The notes beneath the pieces were generated by a model. That model was not told the origin of the DNA. It made no database searches and saw nothing but the letters and a program-made list of their open reading frames with translations. DNA of 64,000 nucleotides from an uncultured Acidimicrobiaceae bacterium (lineage in GTDB: Bacteria; Actinomycetota; Acidimicrobiia; Spongiisociales; UBA5794). Location: the NCBI GenBank assembly GCA_947259365.1, contig CAMYMC010000017.1, positions 1-64,000 of the forward strand. Direction: 5' to 3'. A program made the position numbers and the translations under genes. Position 1 is the stretch's first letter. Each line of letters starts with the position of its first letter. Positions 47,762 to 56,511 of the stretch are shown here, piece after piece.

Positions 47762-48372
47762 CCCGCCACCTCCGGGACGCGGGTGGCGAGCCGGCCGGAG
47801 AGCGCCCGCTCGGTGAGCGAGGTCGTCGAAGAGAAGTTGACCACGGTGACGGGGCCGATCTCGGTCTCCGATACCGTCTGGACCCACGTCCCCGTCACGC
47901 TCGGGAAGCGGTCGGAGTCGAGGCTTCGCAGCCACGCCGAGACGTCGGGATAGGCGAACCCCACGCCGGCCACGGTGATCGAGCCCAGAGGGCCCGTCCC
48001 GGTGTCGTCGACGGCTCCGGTGAAGGACTGCAGCCACACCCTGTCGGGGATGAGGCGGGCGAGATCGTTGAGGATGCGACCCCACGACATGTCGAGGGAC
48101 AGCGCCTCGACGACGAGCAGTGCATTCGCATCGAACTCCTCGACGAGGGTCTGGGCTTCGGAGAGAACGGCGACCTGCTGCTCTAGCCGGTCGTTTGCGG
48201 CCTGGGCGTCGTCGACCTCCTGCTCGGCATCGGACACCCGGCCCGACCACACGAGCGTCAACAGAGCGAGGAGCGCGAGGTAGAGGGCGCCGGCGAGGAT
48301 GAGACGGGTGCGGAGCCGTCGGGCGCTGAGCTTCTGGAAAGCCTCGGGCGGCAGCAGATTGATCGGTCGCAT
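47758..48372 (-). CDS. PilN-like type IV pilus inner-membrane protein
   Basis: The product is 204 aa. The diagnostic cytoplasmic start MRPINLLPPEAF (the INLLP motif that binds PilM) is followed by a membrane helix (about 25-47), a coiled coil (about 50-80) and a periplasmic-type domain with LNDLARLIPDRVWLQSF. ATG 48372 overlaps the pilM stop by one base (TGATG); an in-frame ATG at 48387 lies inside pilM. Confidence 0.9.
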   Translation of the reverse strand: MRPINLLPPEAFQKLSARRLRTRLILAGALYLALLALLTLVWSGRVSDAEQEVDDAQAANDRLEQQVAVLSEAQTLVEEFDANALLVVEALSLDMSWGRILNDLARLIPDRVWLQSFTGAVDDTGTGPLGSITVAGVGFAYPDVSAWLRSLDSDRFPSVTGTWVQTVSETEIGPVTVVNFSSTTSLTERALSGRLATRVPEVAG

Positions 48373-49442
48373 CAGAGGTTCCCCCACAGACCGAGACCGA
48401 CCGCCGTCGGCAGCGTCGGTTGCGCGTCGAGCATCTCGGACTCGGTCCGGCCGGTGCGCCCCACCTCGACGAGGTCGAGAATCTTCGCCGGCACGACGCC
48501 GACGCCGACGGCGCTGCCCAGACGACTCGCGAGGTGCGGGAGGCGGGCGCCGTTGCCGGCGACCACGAGGCGCTCGACCGAGCTCTCTCCGATCTGGGAG
48601 AGGAAGAAGTTGATCGAGCCCCGCACTTCCTCGATGAGCGCGTCGCCCTGCCGGGTCAGCAGCCGGCGCGCCTCATCCTCGTCCTCGTCCCCGGTCAACT
48701 CGGGATCGCCCTCGGGGGCAACTCCCACCCTCCGCTTCATCTCGTCGGCCTCGTGGGCTTCGAGCGACATCCCGTCGCGCAACGCCGCGGTGAAATCGTC
48801 CCCGCCGCGCGGCAGCAGCCGGACGAACCGGGCCTGGCCGCCTTTGGCGATGACCACCTGGCTCACGCTCCCGCCGATGTCGACGATCGCGTGAAGCGGG
48901 TTGTCGACCGCGGGCTGCATTCCGAAGACCGCCCGGACGATGGCAAACGCCTGGAGATCGATGGAGCTCACCGAGAGCCCGGCGGCTCGACTCACCGACA
49001 GCAGTGTGTCGACGATGTCCCGGTACACGGCCACGACGAGGATCGAGCGCATCGGCTCGCCGTCTGGGGTCACGAAGTCCTCGAGGGGTACGTAATCGAG
49101 GATGGCCTCCTCGACCCCGATCGGGATGAAGTCCTGCACCTGGTATGGAAGCGCCTCGCGAAGCTCGCTGTCGTCCATCGACGGCACGTCGACCTGACGC
49201 ACCACGAGCCGCTGGCTGGCGGTGCCGAGGACGACGTTCTTCTTGGGGAGTTTCTCCCGCTTCCAGAGCGCGCTGATCGCCTCGCCGACGGCGAGATCGT
49301 CGACGATCTCGCCCGAGGTCACGGAGCCCGCCGGCACCGGCATCTCACCGAATCGGCGCAGGACCCGCTTCGTCTTCGCCGTGTCGATCACCGCGGCGCG
49401 GACGCTGGTTCCTCCAATGTCGAGACCGACGGTGACCGCCAT
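48372..49442 (-). CDS. pilM: Type IV pilus assembly protein PilM (actin-like ATPase)
   Basis: The product is 356 aa. Actin/FtsA-like fold with the phosphate loops VGLDIGGTSVRAAVID and AIVDIGGSVSQVVI, and VAGNGARLPHLASRL near the C-terminus; LPYQVQDFIPIGVEEAILDY is typical of PilM. An acidic insertion (GDPELTGDEDEDE) lies at about 245-262. It sits on the cytoplasmic side and binds the PilN tail. The ATG at 49442 has GGAG five bases upstream; GTG 49448 is too close to that site. Confidence 0.93.
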   Translation of the reverse strand: MAVTVGLDIGGTSVRAAVIDTAKTKRVLRRFGEMPVPAGSVTSGEIVDDLAVGEAISALWKREKLPKKNVVLGTASQRLVVRQVDVPSMDDSELREALPYQVQDFIPIGVEEAILDYVPLEDFVTPDGEPMRSILVVAVYRDIVDTLLSVSRAAGLSVSSIDLQAFAIVRAVFGMQPAVDNPLHAIVDIGGSVSQVVIAKGGQARFVRLLPRGGDDFTAALRDGMSLEAHEADEMKRRVGVAPEGDPELTGDEDEDEARRLLTRQGDALIEEVRGSINFFLSQIGESSVERLVVAGNGARLPHLASRLGSAVGVGVVPAKILDLVEVGRTGRTESEMLDAQPTLPTAVGLGLWGNL

Positions 49443-49566
49443 CTCCACTCCGCCCGTTCAGTTCTGTGAGCCCCGGTATCGCCGAGCGGCACCGAATTAC
49501 ATCAGTGTCATTCAACGACGCCTGCACGCTACCGCCGGGCGGGAGGGCGGCCAAGCATTTCGCGTT

Positions 49567-50337
49567 TCAGCCGAGATACCAGTCGAGTAGGGCGTTACCG
49601 GCGACGAGGACGACGTAGGCGCCGAGGACGAGATAGGGCCCGAACGGGATGGCGTCCTTGCGGCCGCGGATCCGGAAGACGAGCAGGAGGATCGAGATCA
49701 CACCCCCGCCGAGGAAGGCGAGGAAGGCTGCGACGAACACGAACCCGGGCCGCTCGTAGCCGGTGAAGAGCCCGAGGACGAACGCGAGCTTGACGTCGCC
49801 GTAGCCGAAGCCTCCCTTGGCAACGATGGCGATGATGAGCAGCGCGACGAAGTACCCGGCGCCTCCGATGAGGCCCCATCCGAACTGTGTGAGGTCCCCG
49901 TCGATCAGGGAGCCCGCTCCGAGCAGCAACGCTCCCACGAGGGTGCCAGGGAAGAGGATGCGGTTGGGAATCAGCTTGTGGTCGAGGTCGGTGAGGGTCA
50001 ACGTCACCGTCAGCGCGATGAACCACCAGTAGGCCGGCAGCACCCAGCGCTCCCCGATGGCGAAGACGGCAACGATGAAGAGCCCGGCGGTGAGCGCCTC
50101 GACGAGCGGGTACCGGATCGAGATCGCATCGCTGCACGTCCGGCACCGGCCCCGCAGCATCAGCCACGAGGCGATCGGGACGTTGTCTCGCGGGGCGATC
50201 CGCTCTCCACAGTGAGGGCAGGCTGACGCCGGCGCCACCACCGAGCGCCCGGCCGGCACCCGGTGGGCGACGACGTTGGCGAACGAGCCGGCTGCGAGAC
50301 CGACGAGGACGGCGATGGGGACGAGGATGGGCGTCAT
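49567..50337 (-). CDS. pilD: Prepilin peptidase / methyltransferase
   Basis: The product is 256 aa, an integral membrane aspartic protease that cleaves and methylates prepilins. The N-terminal methyltransferase part contains two zinc CxxC pairs (CPHC and CRTC). The catalytic Asp residues are in TDLDHKLIPNR and GFGYGDVKL. About eight membrane helices are apparent. It processes the PilA encoded directly upstream. The 124-bp space to pilM holds no clear signal. Confidence 0.95.
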   Translation of the reverse strand: MTPILVPIAVLVGLAAGSFANVVAHRVPAGRSVVAPASACPHCGERIAPRDNVPIASWLMLRGRCRTCSDAISIRYPLVEALTAGLFIVAVFAIGERWVLPAYWWFIALTVTLTLTDLDHKLIPNRILFPGTLVGALLLGAGSLIDGDLTQFGWGLIGGAGYFVALLIIAIVAKGGFGYGDVKLAFVLGLFTGYERPGFVFVAAFLAFLGGGVISILLLVFRIRGRKDAIPFGPYLVLGAYVVLVAGNALLDWYLG

Positions 50338-50409
50338 GGGGGCAATCAGGGTGGCGTCGGGAGGCTAGGGACGGCGGTGGTGGGCGGAGCGGATTTCGCC
50401 CGGAGCGCG

Positions 50410-50440
50410 GAAGTGGCGGGCCCGTCGGGCCCGCCACTTC
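50410..50440 (-). terminator. Hairpin downstream of pilA
   Basis: A perfect 14-bp stem (50410-50423 with 50427-50440) with a 3-nt loop lies 21 nt after the pilA stop. It lacks a U-run. It would let pilA be made in excess over pilD and pilM-P, or protect pilA mRNA. Confidence 0.65.
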
Positions 50441-50461
50441 TCACGCTTCACGCGACGCGGA

Positions 50462-50968
50462 TCACGGGACGGCGGGGAAGCCGGTCTCGCTCCATGCCAC
50501 TGTCGCCGACGAGGTCGGTGCACCCGCCGACGTCGGGCAGGTGATGTCCGACGCCGAGGCTGCGTAGAACGTGCCGCCGGTGGCGGACGCATCCTCGAAG
50601 ATGGCGAAGAAGTTGCCGGACGCGCTCGCCTCGGTGAGGCAAACGACGTTGTTGTTGCTCGCAACCGACAGGTCGGTGAACACACCGGCCGTCGCGCTGC
50701 TGGTCGTGTTGATCTCGACACTCGGCTCGAACGCCTTCAGGGCCGACTCGGTCTCGGTGAATGCACCGTTGTCCGTCCACTCCGCCTTCTCAGCGAGAAG
50801 GACGTTGCGGAGGTCCGCTTGAGCTGACCTGTCCTGCGCACGAGCACGGAAGCCGAGGAACGAGGGAATGGCGATGGCTACGAGCACTGCAATGATCAGC
50901 ACCACCACCATGAGCTCGATGAGCGTGAATCCCTCATCCTTCGCAAGACGCTCTCGCATCCAACGCAT
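50462..50968 (-). CDS. pilA: Type IV pilin (major prepilin candidate)
   Basis: The product is 168 aa. A short charged leader MRWMRERLAKDEG is followed by the class III signal FTLIELMVVVLIIAVLVAIA, with cleavage after Gly13 and Glu at position 5 of the mature protein. The mature part has the N-terminal helix, an Ala/Thr/Ser-rich head and two Cys (NNVVC and DITC) likely joined as the C-terminal disulfide loop. ATG 50968 has GGAGG eight bases upstream. Its own promoter is likely, as the 170-bp gap to pilC is the largest within the pil cluster. Confidence 0.94.
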   Translation of the reverse strand: MRWMRERLAKDEGFTLIELMVVVLIIAVLVAIAIPSFLGFRARAQDRSAQADLRNVLLAEKAEWTDNGAFTETESALKAFEPSVEINTTSSATAGVFTDLSVASNNNVVCLTEASASGNFFAIFEDASATGGTFYAASASDITCPTSAGAPTSSATVAWSETGFPAVP

Positions 50969-51019
50969 GTGAGGAACCTCCGTGGTTCGCGGGGGTCGAC
51001 TCTCGACCCCTCGATCCAC

Positions 51020-51047
51020 GTATCGACCGAAACCCTCGAGAATTGAG
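51020..51047 (-). promoter_or_regulatory. Candidate sigma-28/WhiG-like promoter of pilA
   Basis: On the minus strand CTCAA (51043-51047) and GTCGATAC (51020-51027) are separated by exactly 15 bp. This resembles the FliA/SigD/WhiG pattern (TAAA-N15-GCCGATAA) with six of eight matches in the -10. Transcription would start about 45 nt before the pilA ATG. No sigma-28 gene is in the window. Confidence 0.35.
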
Positions 51048-51057
51048 TGCTTTCTGT

Positions 51058-51111
51058 TGACTAGTCACCACAAATCGTGGTCATTGTGACGACTTCCACG
51101 CTGACCAGTCA
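51058..51111. repeat. Two palindromic repeats upstream of pilA
   Basis: TGACTAGTCA (51058-51067, a perfect palindrome) and TGACCAGTCA (51102-51111, one mismatch) are both followed by CCA on the plus strand. They are 44 bp apart centre to centre, about four helical turns, and lie just upstream of the candidate pilA promoter. They look like operator sites for a dimeric regulator. Confidence 0.45.
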
Positions 51112-51138
51112 CCAGGAGCACCGCGGCCTGCCCCCGGC

Positions 51139-52374
51139 TCAGGCGACGAGCCCGGCGATGTTGAAGATCGGCAGGTAGAGGGCGATGAGGATCCCACCCA
51201 CGGTCACACCCATGACGACGATGAGGATGGGCTCGATGAGGCTCGTGAGCGCCGAGACCGTGGCGTCGACCTCCCGGTCGTAGAAGTCGGACACCTTCTC
51301 GAGCATGTCGTCGAGCGCGCCCGTCTCCTCACCGACCGTCATCATCTGGACGACCATCGGGGGGAAGATCGGGTGACGGTTGAGCGGCTCGGCGAGCGAC
51401 TCACCCTCCCGGACCGCCTGTTTGACTTCCTCGAAGGCCTTCGCCATGACCCGGTTGCCCGCGGTGTCCGAAACGATGTCGATCGCCTGCAGGATCGGCA
51501 CGCCGGTCCGGCTGAGCACCGCCAGCGTCCTCGAGAACCGGCTCAACGCGGTCTTGTGCGCCAGCGTGCCGAAGATGGGGATCCGGAGCTTGACGGCGTC
51601 CCACGTCGCCCGCCCGGCATCGGTCCTGATCCAGCGCCTGAACCCGTACGCCGATCCTCCGATGACGCCGGCGACGAGGAACCACCATTTCGTGATGAGC
51701 GTCGAGATCAGCACCAGCACCTGGGTCGGGAGGGGAAGGGCGGCGCCGGAGCCGAGCTCGTCGTAGAGGTTGGTGAACACCGGCACGACGAAGACGATCA
51801 TCGCCGTCGTCACCGTGACGATGAGGAACGCGACGACGGCCGGGTATGCCATTGCCGACTTGATCTTCGAGCGGAGAGCGAGGTTGGCCTCGAGGATGTC
51901 GGCGAGTCGCTCGAGCGTCTCGTCGAGCACACCGCCGACCTCGCCCGCTCGCACCATCGATGTGTAGAGGGCGTTGAAGACCCTGGGGTGCCTCTCCATC
52001 GCCGCTGACAGCGAGAGGCCCTGCTCGACGTCGCCCTTCACCTGTGCAAGGACCTCGGAGAGGGCCTTGTTGTCGACCTGGTTGACGAGCACAGACAATG
52101 CCCGGATCAGCGAGAGGCCGGCGTCGACCATCGTGGCGAACTGGCGGCTGAACAGGACGACGTCCTTGCCCTTGACCCGCCCGGTCAAGCCCGGGATCCT
52201 GATCTCTCGCTGGAGTGCGGCGTTGCGCTTTCGCTCGATCTGGAGCGGAGTCAGCCCTCGTGCCTTCAGCGCCCGGACCACGGCATCGGTCGACCCGCCC
52301 TCGATCTCCCCCGCCCTGATCTGACCCGACTTGTCCCGGACCTTGTAGGAGAAGGTGGAGGCTGCGTCGCTCAT
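51139..52374 (-). CDS. pilC: Type IV pilus inner-membrane platform protein PilC
   Basis: The product is 411 aa. Two T2SF domains (about 75-195 and 278-400) with the motifs FSRQFATMVDAGLSLIRAL and FSRTLAVLSRTGVPILQAI, each followed by GEVGG/EETGALD, and three membrane helices (about 175-195, 225-245, 380-405). It couples the PilB/PilT ATPases to pilin assembly. ATG 52374 shares ATGA with the pilT stop. Confidence 0.95.
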   Translation of the reverse strand: MSDAASTFSYKVRDKSGQIRAGEIEGGSTDAVVRALKARGLTPLQIERKRNAALQREIRIPGLTGRVKGKDVVLFSRQFATMVDAGLSLIRALSVLVNQVDNKALSEVLAQVKGDVEQGLSLSAAMERHPRVFNALYTSMVRAGEVGGVLDETLERLADILEANLALRSKIKSAMAYPAVVAFLIVTVTTAMIVFVVPVFTNLYDELGSGAALPLPTQVLVLISTLITKWWFLVAGVIGGSAYGFRRWIRTDAGRATWDAVKLRIPIFGTLAHKTALSRFSRTLAVLSRTGVPILQAIDIVSDTAGNRVMAKAFEEVKQAVREGESLAEPLNRHPIFPPMVVQMMTVGEETGALDDMLEKVSDFYDREVDATVSALTSLIEPILIVVMGVTVGGILIALYLPIFNIAGLVA

Positions 52375-53951
52375 CGCTTCTCCCTGTTGAGCAGCGCCTC
52401 GAAAGCCTCGGGGTCCTCCGCCCGCTCGAGCGCGACCTTGTACGCGATCTGGTCGGACTTGACGAGGCCGGCCAGCGACGCGTCCATCGTCACCATGCCG
52501 TGACGGCCTCCCGCCTGCATGATCGAGCGGATCTGGTGCACCTTGCCCTCGCGTATGAGGTTGCGGATGGCAGGGATCGCCACCATGACCTCGACGGCGG
52601 CGATCCGCCCGTCGCTCGTCTTCGTCTGCACGAGCTGCTGCGACACGACGGCCTGGATCGATCCGGCGAGCTGAACCCGAACCTGCTGCTGCTGGCCCTC
52701 GGGAAACACATCGATGATGCGCTCGATCGACTGAGGCGCGTTCTGGGTGTGGAGCGTGGCAAAGACGAGGTGGCCGGTCTCGGCGGCGGTGATACCCATC
52801 GCGATCGTCTCGAGGTCCCGCATCTCACCGACGAGGATCACGTCGGGGTCCTGACGCAGCACGTGCTTGAGGGCCTCGGAGAACGAGAACGTGTCCGCTC
52901 CGACCTCGCGCTGGTTGACGATCGACATCTTGTGACGATGCATGAACTCGATCGGATCTTCGATCGTCATGATGTGATCGGCGCGGGTGGAGTTGATGAG
53001 GTCGAGGAGCGACGCCAGCGTCGTCGACTTGCCCGATCCTGTGGGGCCGGTGACGAGCACGAGGCCGCGCTTGAGGGTGGCGAAATCCGACACCACCGGG
53101 GGCATGTTGAGCTTGCTCAGCGGCACGATCTCGTTGGGGATGGCTCGCATGACCGCGCCGATCGAGTCACGCTGGAAGAACACGTTGACCCGGAACCGGC
53201 CCCGGCCTGGAAGCGGGTGAGAGCAGTCGAGCTCGCGCTCCTCCTCGAGCCGCTCCCGCTGTTTACCCGTGAGGATCTCGTAAACGAGGCTCCGCAACTT
53301 CGCCGGCTTCAGCTTGCCGTACTTGTCGAGAGGAACGAGGGTGCCGTTGAGGCGGATCTGGGGAAACGTGCCGACCGTGAGATGGAGGTCGGAGCCGTGC
53401 CTGTCCATGAGATCTTCGAGGAGCTCGTTGACGTGGACGCCGTCGTCGTCGGCGGCCTTCACCGGTGCCGGCGTGCCCGCCTCGTCGGCGCCTTCGCCCT
53501 CGTAGGCGACGAGGATGGCATCGCCGAGCGATTCCTTCGGCGCCATGGCGAGCACCACGTCGACGCCGGCCGCCGCGGCGAGCACGTCCCGCTTGTCGTC
53601 GTTCAAGGGGTCGGTCACGGCAATCGTGAGACGGCCCTTGTCGTCGATGCGCAGCGGCAGCGCCTGGTGCTGGTTGGCGAGCCCCGGGTCGAGCGCCGCG
53701 AGCGCATCGCGTCCAGGAGGGGAGCCGTTGCTGTCCACCGGGTCCCAGAAGTCGATGCCGAGGTGGTCGGCGACAGCTCTGAGGAGGTCCACGTCGCGGA
53801 CGTCGCCGGCCTCGAGAACGAGGTGGATGAGCGACGCTCCCTCCCGCTCCGCCACCTGAAGATGAGCCTCGAGGGTGTCGCGGTTGAGGAGCCGTCGATC
53901 GACGAGCAGTTCCCCCAATTGCCGGTCGGTGCGCTGGGCCAGGGTGGTCAT
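52371..53951 (-). CDS. pilT: PilT-type retraction ATPase with N-terminal MshEN-like domain
   Basis: The product is 526 aa. The PilT core (about 172-526) shows Walker A GPTGSGKST (302-309), the Asp box MTIEDPIEFMH, Walker B DVILVGEMRD, the His box GHLVFATLHT and the C-terminal VQLAGSIQAVVSQQLV typical of PilT. Residues 1-150 form an extra domain like the N-terminal GspE/MshEN module of PilB (LGELLVDRRLLNRDTLEAHL ... LGIDFWD). Ordinary PilT is about 350 aa. MshEN modules can bind c-di-GMP, so the extension may regulate retraction. ATG 53951 lies 18 bases after the pilB stop. Confidence 0.92.
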   Translation of the reverse strand: MTTLAQRTDRQLGELLVDRRLLNRDTLEAHLQVAEREGASLIHLVLEAGDVRDVDLLRAVADHLGIDFWDPVDSNGSPPGRDALAALDPGLANQHQALPLRIDDKGRLTIAVTDPLNDDKRDVLAAAAGVDVVLAMAPKESLGDAILVAYEGEGADEAGTPAPVKAADDDGVHVNELLEDLMDRHGSDLHLTVGTFPQIRLNGTLVPLDKYGKLKPAKLRSLVYEILTGKQRERLEEERELDCSHPLPGRGRFRVNVFFQRDSIGAVMRAIPNEIVPLSKLNMPPVVSDFATLKRGLVLVTGPTGSGKSTTLASLLDLINSTRADHIMTIEDPIEFMHRHKMSIVNQREVGADTFSFSEALKHVLRQDPDVILVGEMRDLETIAMGITAAETGHLVFATLHTQNAPQSIERIIDVFPEGQQQQVRVQLAGSIQAVVSQQLVQTKTSDGRIAAVEVMVAIPAIRNLIREGKVHQIRSIMQAGGRHGMVTMDASLAGLVKSDQIAYKVALERAEDPEAFEALLNREKR

Positions 53952-53969
53952 TGCATCACCATCGGTTGC

Positions 53970-55646
53970 CTAGATGACGACCCTGAGGATCTCCTCGATG
54001 GAGGTGAGACCGAGCCCGACCTTGGAGAGGCCGTCGTCGCGAAGGGTGCGCATGCCGTCCTCGAGCGCGGCTTTGCGGAGCGCCTCCGAGGACCGCCGCT
54101 CGACGGTCATATGGGCGATCTCCTCGTTGACGAGCATCACCTCGTTGACCGCGAGCCGCCCCCGGTACCCGGTCTGAGAACAGGCCTTGCACCCTTCGGC
54201 CCGATAGACCTTCGAGGCGTCGCCGTGGATCTCCTCGTTCCATCCGAGCTTCTCGAGGGCTTCTTCGGTGGGCTCGAAAGCGACCTTGCACTTGTCGCAA
54301 AGCCGTCTCGCCAGCCGCTGGGCGAGGACGGCGTCGATCGCCGACGAGACGAGGAAGGGCTCGACCCCCATGTCGATGAGGCGGTTGATCGACGACGGAG
54401 CATCGTTGGTGTGCAGCGTCGAGAGCACGAGGTGGCCGGTGAGGGCGGCCTCGGTGGCGATCTTCGCCGTCTCACCGTCGCGGATCTCACCGATGAGGAC
54501 GATGTCGGGGTCGGCGCGGAGGATCGACTTCAGTGCCGTCGCGAAGAGCAGTCCTGCCTTGCGGTTCACCTGGATCTGGGTGATCCCCTCGAGCCGGTAC
54601 TCGACCGGGTCCTCGACGGTGATGATGTTGACGTGCTCCTGGTTGAGGATGTCCAGCGTCGAGTAGAGCGTCGTCGTCTTCCCCGAGCCGGTGGGCCCGG
54701 TGACGAGGATCGCCCCGTACGGCTTCGTGTAGGCGGACTCGTAGCGCTCGAGGTTGTACTCCTGGAAGCCGAGCTCAGACAGCTCGGAAACGCTCGAGCT
54801 CTTGTCGAGGATCCGCATGACGACCTTCTCGCCGTGGATGGAGGGCAGCGTCGCCGTCCGCAGGTCGATCGGCCGGCCTGAGACGCGCAGGCTGACGCGA
54901 CCGTCCTGGGGAACGCGGCGCTCGGCGATGTTGAGCTCCGACATGATCTTCACCCGGCTCACCACGGCGTTGGCGATCGATCGCGGCGTGGTCATGACCT
55001 CGTGGAGGACTCCGTCGATCCTGAACCGAACCCTGAGGTCGCGCTCTCCCGGTTCTATGTGGATGTCGGAGGCGCGTTCGTTGACCGCCCTCGTGATGAT
55101 CGTGTTCATCAGCTTGACGACGGGGGCTTCCTCGGCGGCGCTCTCCAGGAACCCGCTGCCGTCCTCGTCGTCCTGGCCCTCGGCGGCGAGCTCGGCGAGG
55201 TCCGACACCGACTCGTCGAACCGTGACTGGCGGCGGATGGCCTCCTCGAGGTCGGTGCGGGTGGCGACCCGCGGGGAGATGTCGAGGCCGGAGACGGCCC
55301 TCAGGTCGTCGATGGCGAGGACGTTCGCCGGGTCGGCAAGGGCAACGACGAGACGGTCCCCGTCGAATGCGATCGGGAGCGCGGTGTACCGCAGCTGGAG
55401 GTACTCGGGAACGGTGGCGACGGCGGCGGGGTCGACCGTGACCTCGGCGAGGTCGACATACTCGATGCCGATCTGACGGGCCAGCGTCTTGACGAGATAG
55501 GCCTCCTCGACGAGGCCCTCCTCGACGAGGATCCGACCGAGCGGCTCTCCCGACTGCTTCTGCGCCTCGACGGCGGCATCGAGCTGGTCGCTGGTCAGAA
55601 CGCCTTCCTCGAGCAGGAGCGCGCCGAGGTGGCGGGCGTCAGTCAC
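53970..55646 (-). CDS. pilB: Type IV pilus extension ATPase PilB
   Basis: The product is 558 aa. N-terminal MshEN-type module (about 1-150, LGALLLEEGVLTSDQLDAAVEAQ ... IGIEYVDL), then the GspE core with Walker A GPTGSGKTT (317-324), ITVEDPVEYRL, Walker B DIVLIGEIRDGETA, GHLVLSTLHTND and the zinc tetracysteine (CDKC ... CKAC). It powers pilus extension. GTG 55646 has AGGAGG four bases upstream. It is the first gene of pilB-pilT-pilC-pilA-pilD-pilM-pilN-pilO-pilP. Confidence 0.95.
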   Translation of the reverse strand: MTDARHLGALLLEEGVLTSDQLDAAVEAQKQSGEPLGRILVEEGLVEEAYLVKTLARQIGIEYVDLAEVTVDPAAVATVPEYLQLRYTALPIAFDGDRLVVALADPANVLAIDDLRAVSGLDISPRVATRTDLEEAIRRQSRFDESVSDLAELAAEGQDDEDGSGFLESAAEEAPVVKLMNTIITRAVNERASDIHIEPGERDLRVRFRIDGVLHEVMTTPRSIANAVVSRVKIMSELNIAERRVPQDGRVSLRVSGRPIDLRTATLPSIHGEKVVMRILDKSSSVSELSELGFQEYNLERYESAYTKPYGAILVTGPTGSGKTTTLYSTLDILNQEHVNIITVEDPVEYRLEGITQIQVNRKAGLLFATALKSILRADPDIVLIGEIRDGETAKIATEAALTGHLVLSTLHTNDAPSSINRLIDMGVEPFLVSSAIDAVLAQRLARRLCDKCKVAFEPTEEALEKLGWNEEIHGDASKVYRAEGCKACSQTGYRGRLAVNEVMLVNEEIAHMTVERRSSEALRKAALEDGMRTLRDDGLSKVGLGLTSIEEILRVVI

Positions 55647-55725
55647 ACAACCTCCTAAGACCGGGACAACCGTCACTGCGGTGTCGCGTGTGATTTCGGC
55701 ACCGCCAAGAGGCCGCTTGAGGGTT

Positions 55726-56511
55726 TCAGGCCCCCGGAGACGCCGCCACGGCGGCCGCTCGCATCGCCTCCAACGGCGGCTCGCGGCCGGTCCAGAGACG
55801 GAACGCGGCCGCGGCCTGAGCGAGGAGCATGTCGACGCCGGAGCTCACCGGTCCCGATGCCGCGGCCACGGCCCGTTCGGCCGGAGTCGGTCCGGCTCCG
55901 TACGCCATCTCGAAGAGGCCGGCGCAGCGGGCGAGGACCGGCTCGGGGAGCTCCTCGCCGCCCATCCCGAGCGGTGTTGCGTTGACGACGGTCGCGCCCG
56001 GCACCGGGGTCCCGAACTCGGCCACGCGCCCATTCACACCGAGGGCCCCGAGAAGCGACGACGCCGCCTCCGGGCGCCTGGCGCTGAGCGTGAGGGGCCG
56101 GTCTTCGAGGGCAAGGACCGCTGCGGCGGCCGCGCCCCCGGCGCCGAGCACGAGCACCGGTCCCTCCGGAGCAAGGCCCGCCCACACCCATGCCGTGCGA
56201 ATCCCCCGCACGTCGGTGTTGTGGCCGACGACGGCACCGCCAACGGTGACGAGCGTGTTCACCGCACCCGCTCGGCGTCCGTGCGCCTCGGCGCGATCGC
56301 ACAGCCCGAACGCAGCCGACTTGTGCGGCATAGTGACGTTGGCTCCGTCGAGGGCCCCCGCCCGCAACTCCTCGATCGCCGCGACGAGGCCTTCACGGTC
56401 GACATCACGAGCGGTGTAGCGGCCGGGAATGCCGGAGGCATCGAGCGCTGCGTTGTGGATCACCGGCGAGAGCGAGTGCGCTACCGGGCTGCCGAGAACG
56501 GCGAGCTTCAC
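55726..56511 (-). CDS. aroE: Shikimate dehydrogenase
   Basis: The product is 261 aa. It reduces 3-dehydroshikimate with NADPH. VLGSPVAHSLSPVIHN, ANVTMPHKSAA with the catalytic Lys, GHNTDVRG with the catalytic Asp, and the Rossmann loop VLGAGGAAAAAV are visible. GTG 56511 shares GTGA with the mltG stop. With aroC, aroK and aroB it brackets the pilus cluster. Confidence 0.95.
   Translation of the reverse strand: MKLAVLGSPVAHSLSPVIHNAALDASGIPGRYTARDVDREGLVAAIEELRAGALDGANVTMPHKSAAFGLCDRAEAHGRRAGAVNTLVTVGGAVVGHNTDVRGIRTAWVWAGLAPEGPVLVLGAGGAAAAAVLALEDRPLTLSARRPEAASSLLGALGVNGRVAEFGTPVPGATVVNATPLGMGGEELPEPVLARCAGLFEMAYGAGPTPAERAVAAASGPVSSGVDMLLAQAAAAFRLWTGREPPLEAMRAAAVAASPGA

Noticed and set aside
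52500-54881. Open frame of 793 codons on the plus strand opposite pilT and pilB
   Set aside because: It spans two well-supported genes on the other strand and shows no domain.
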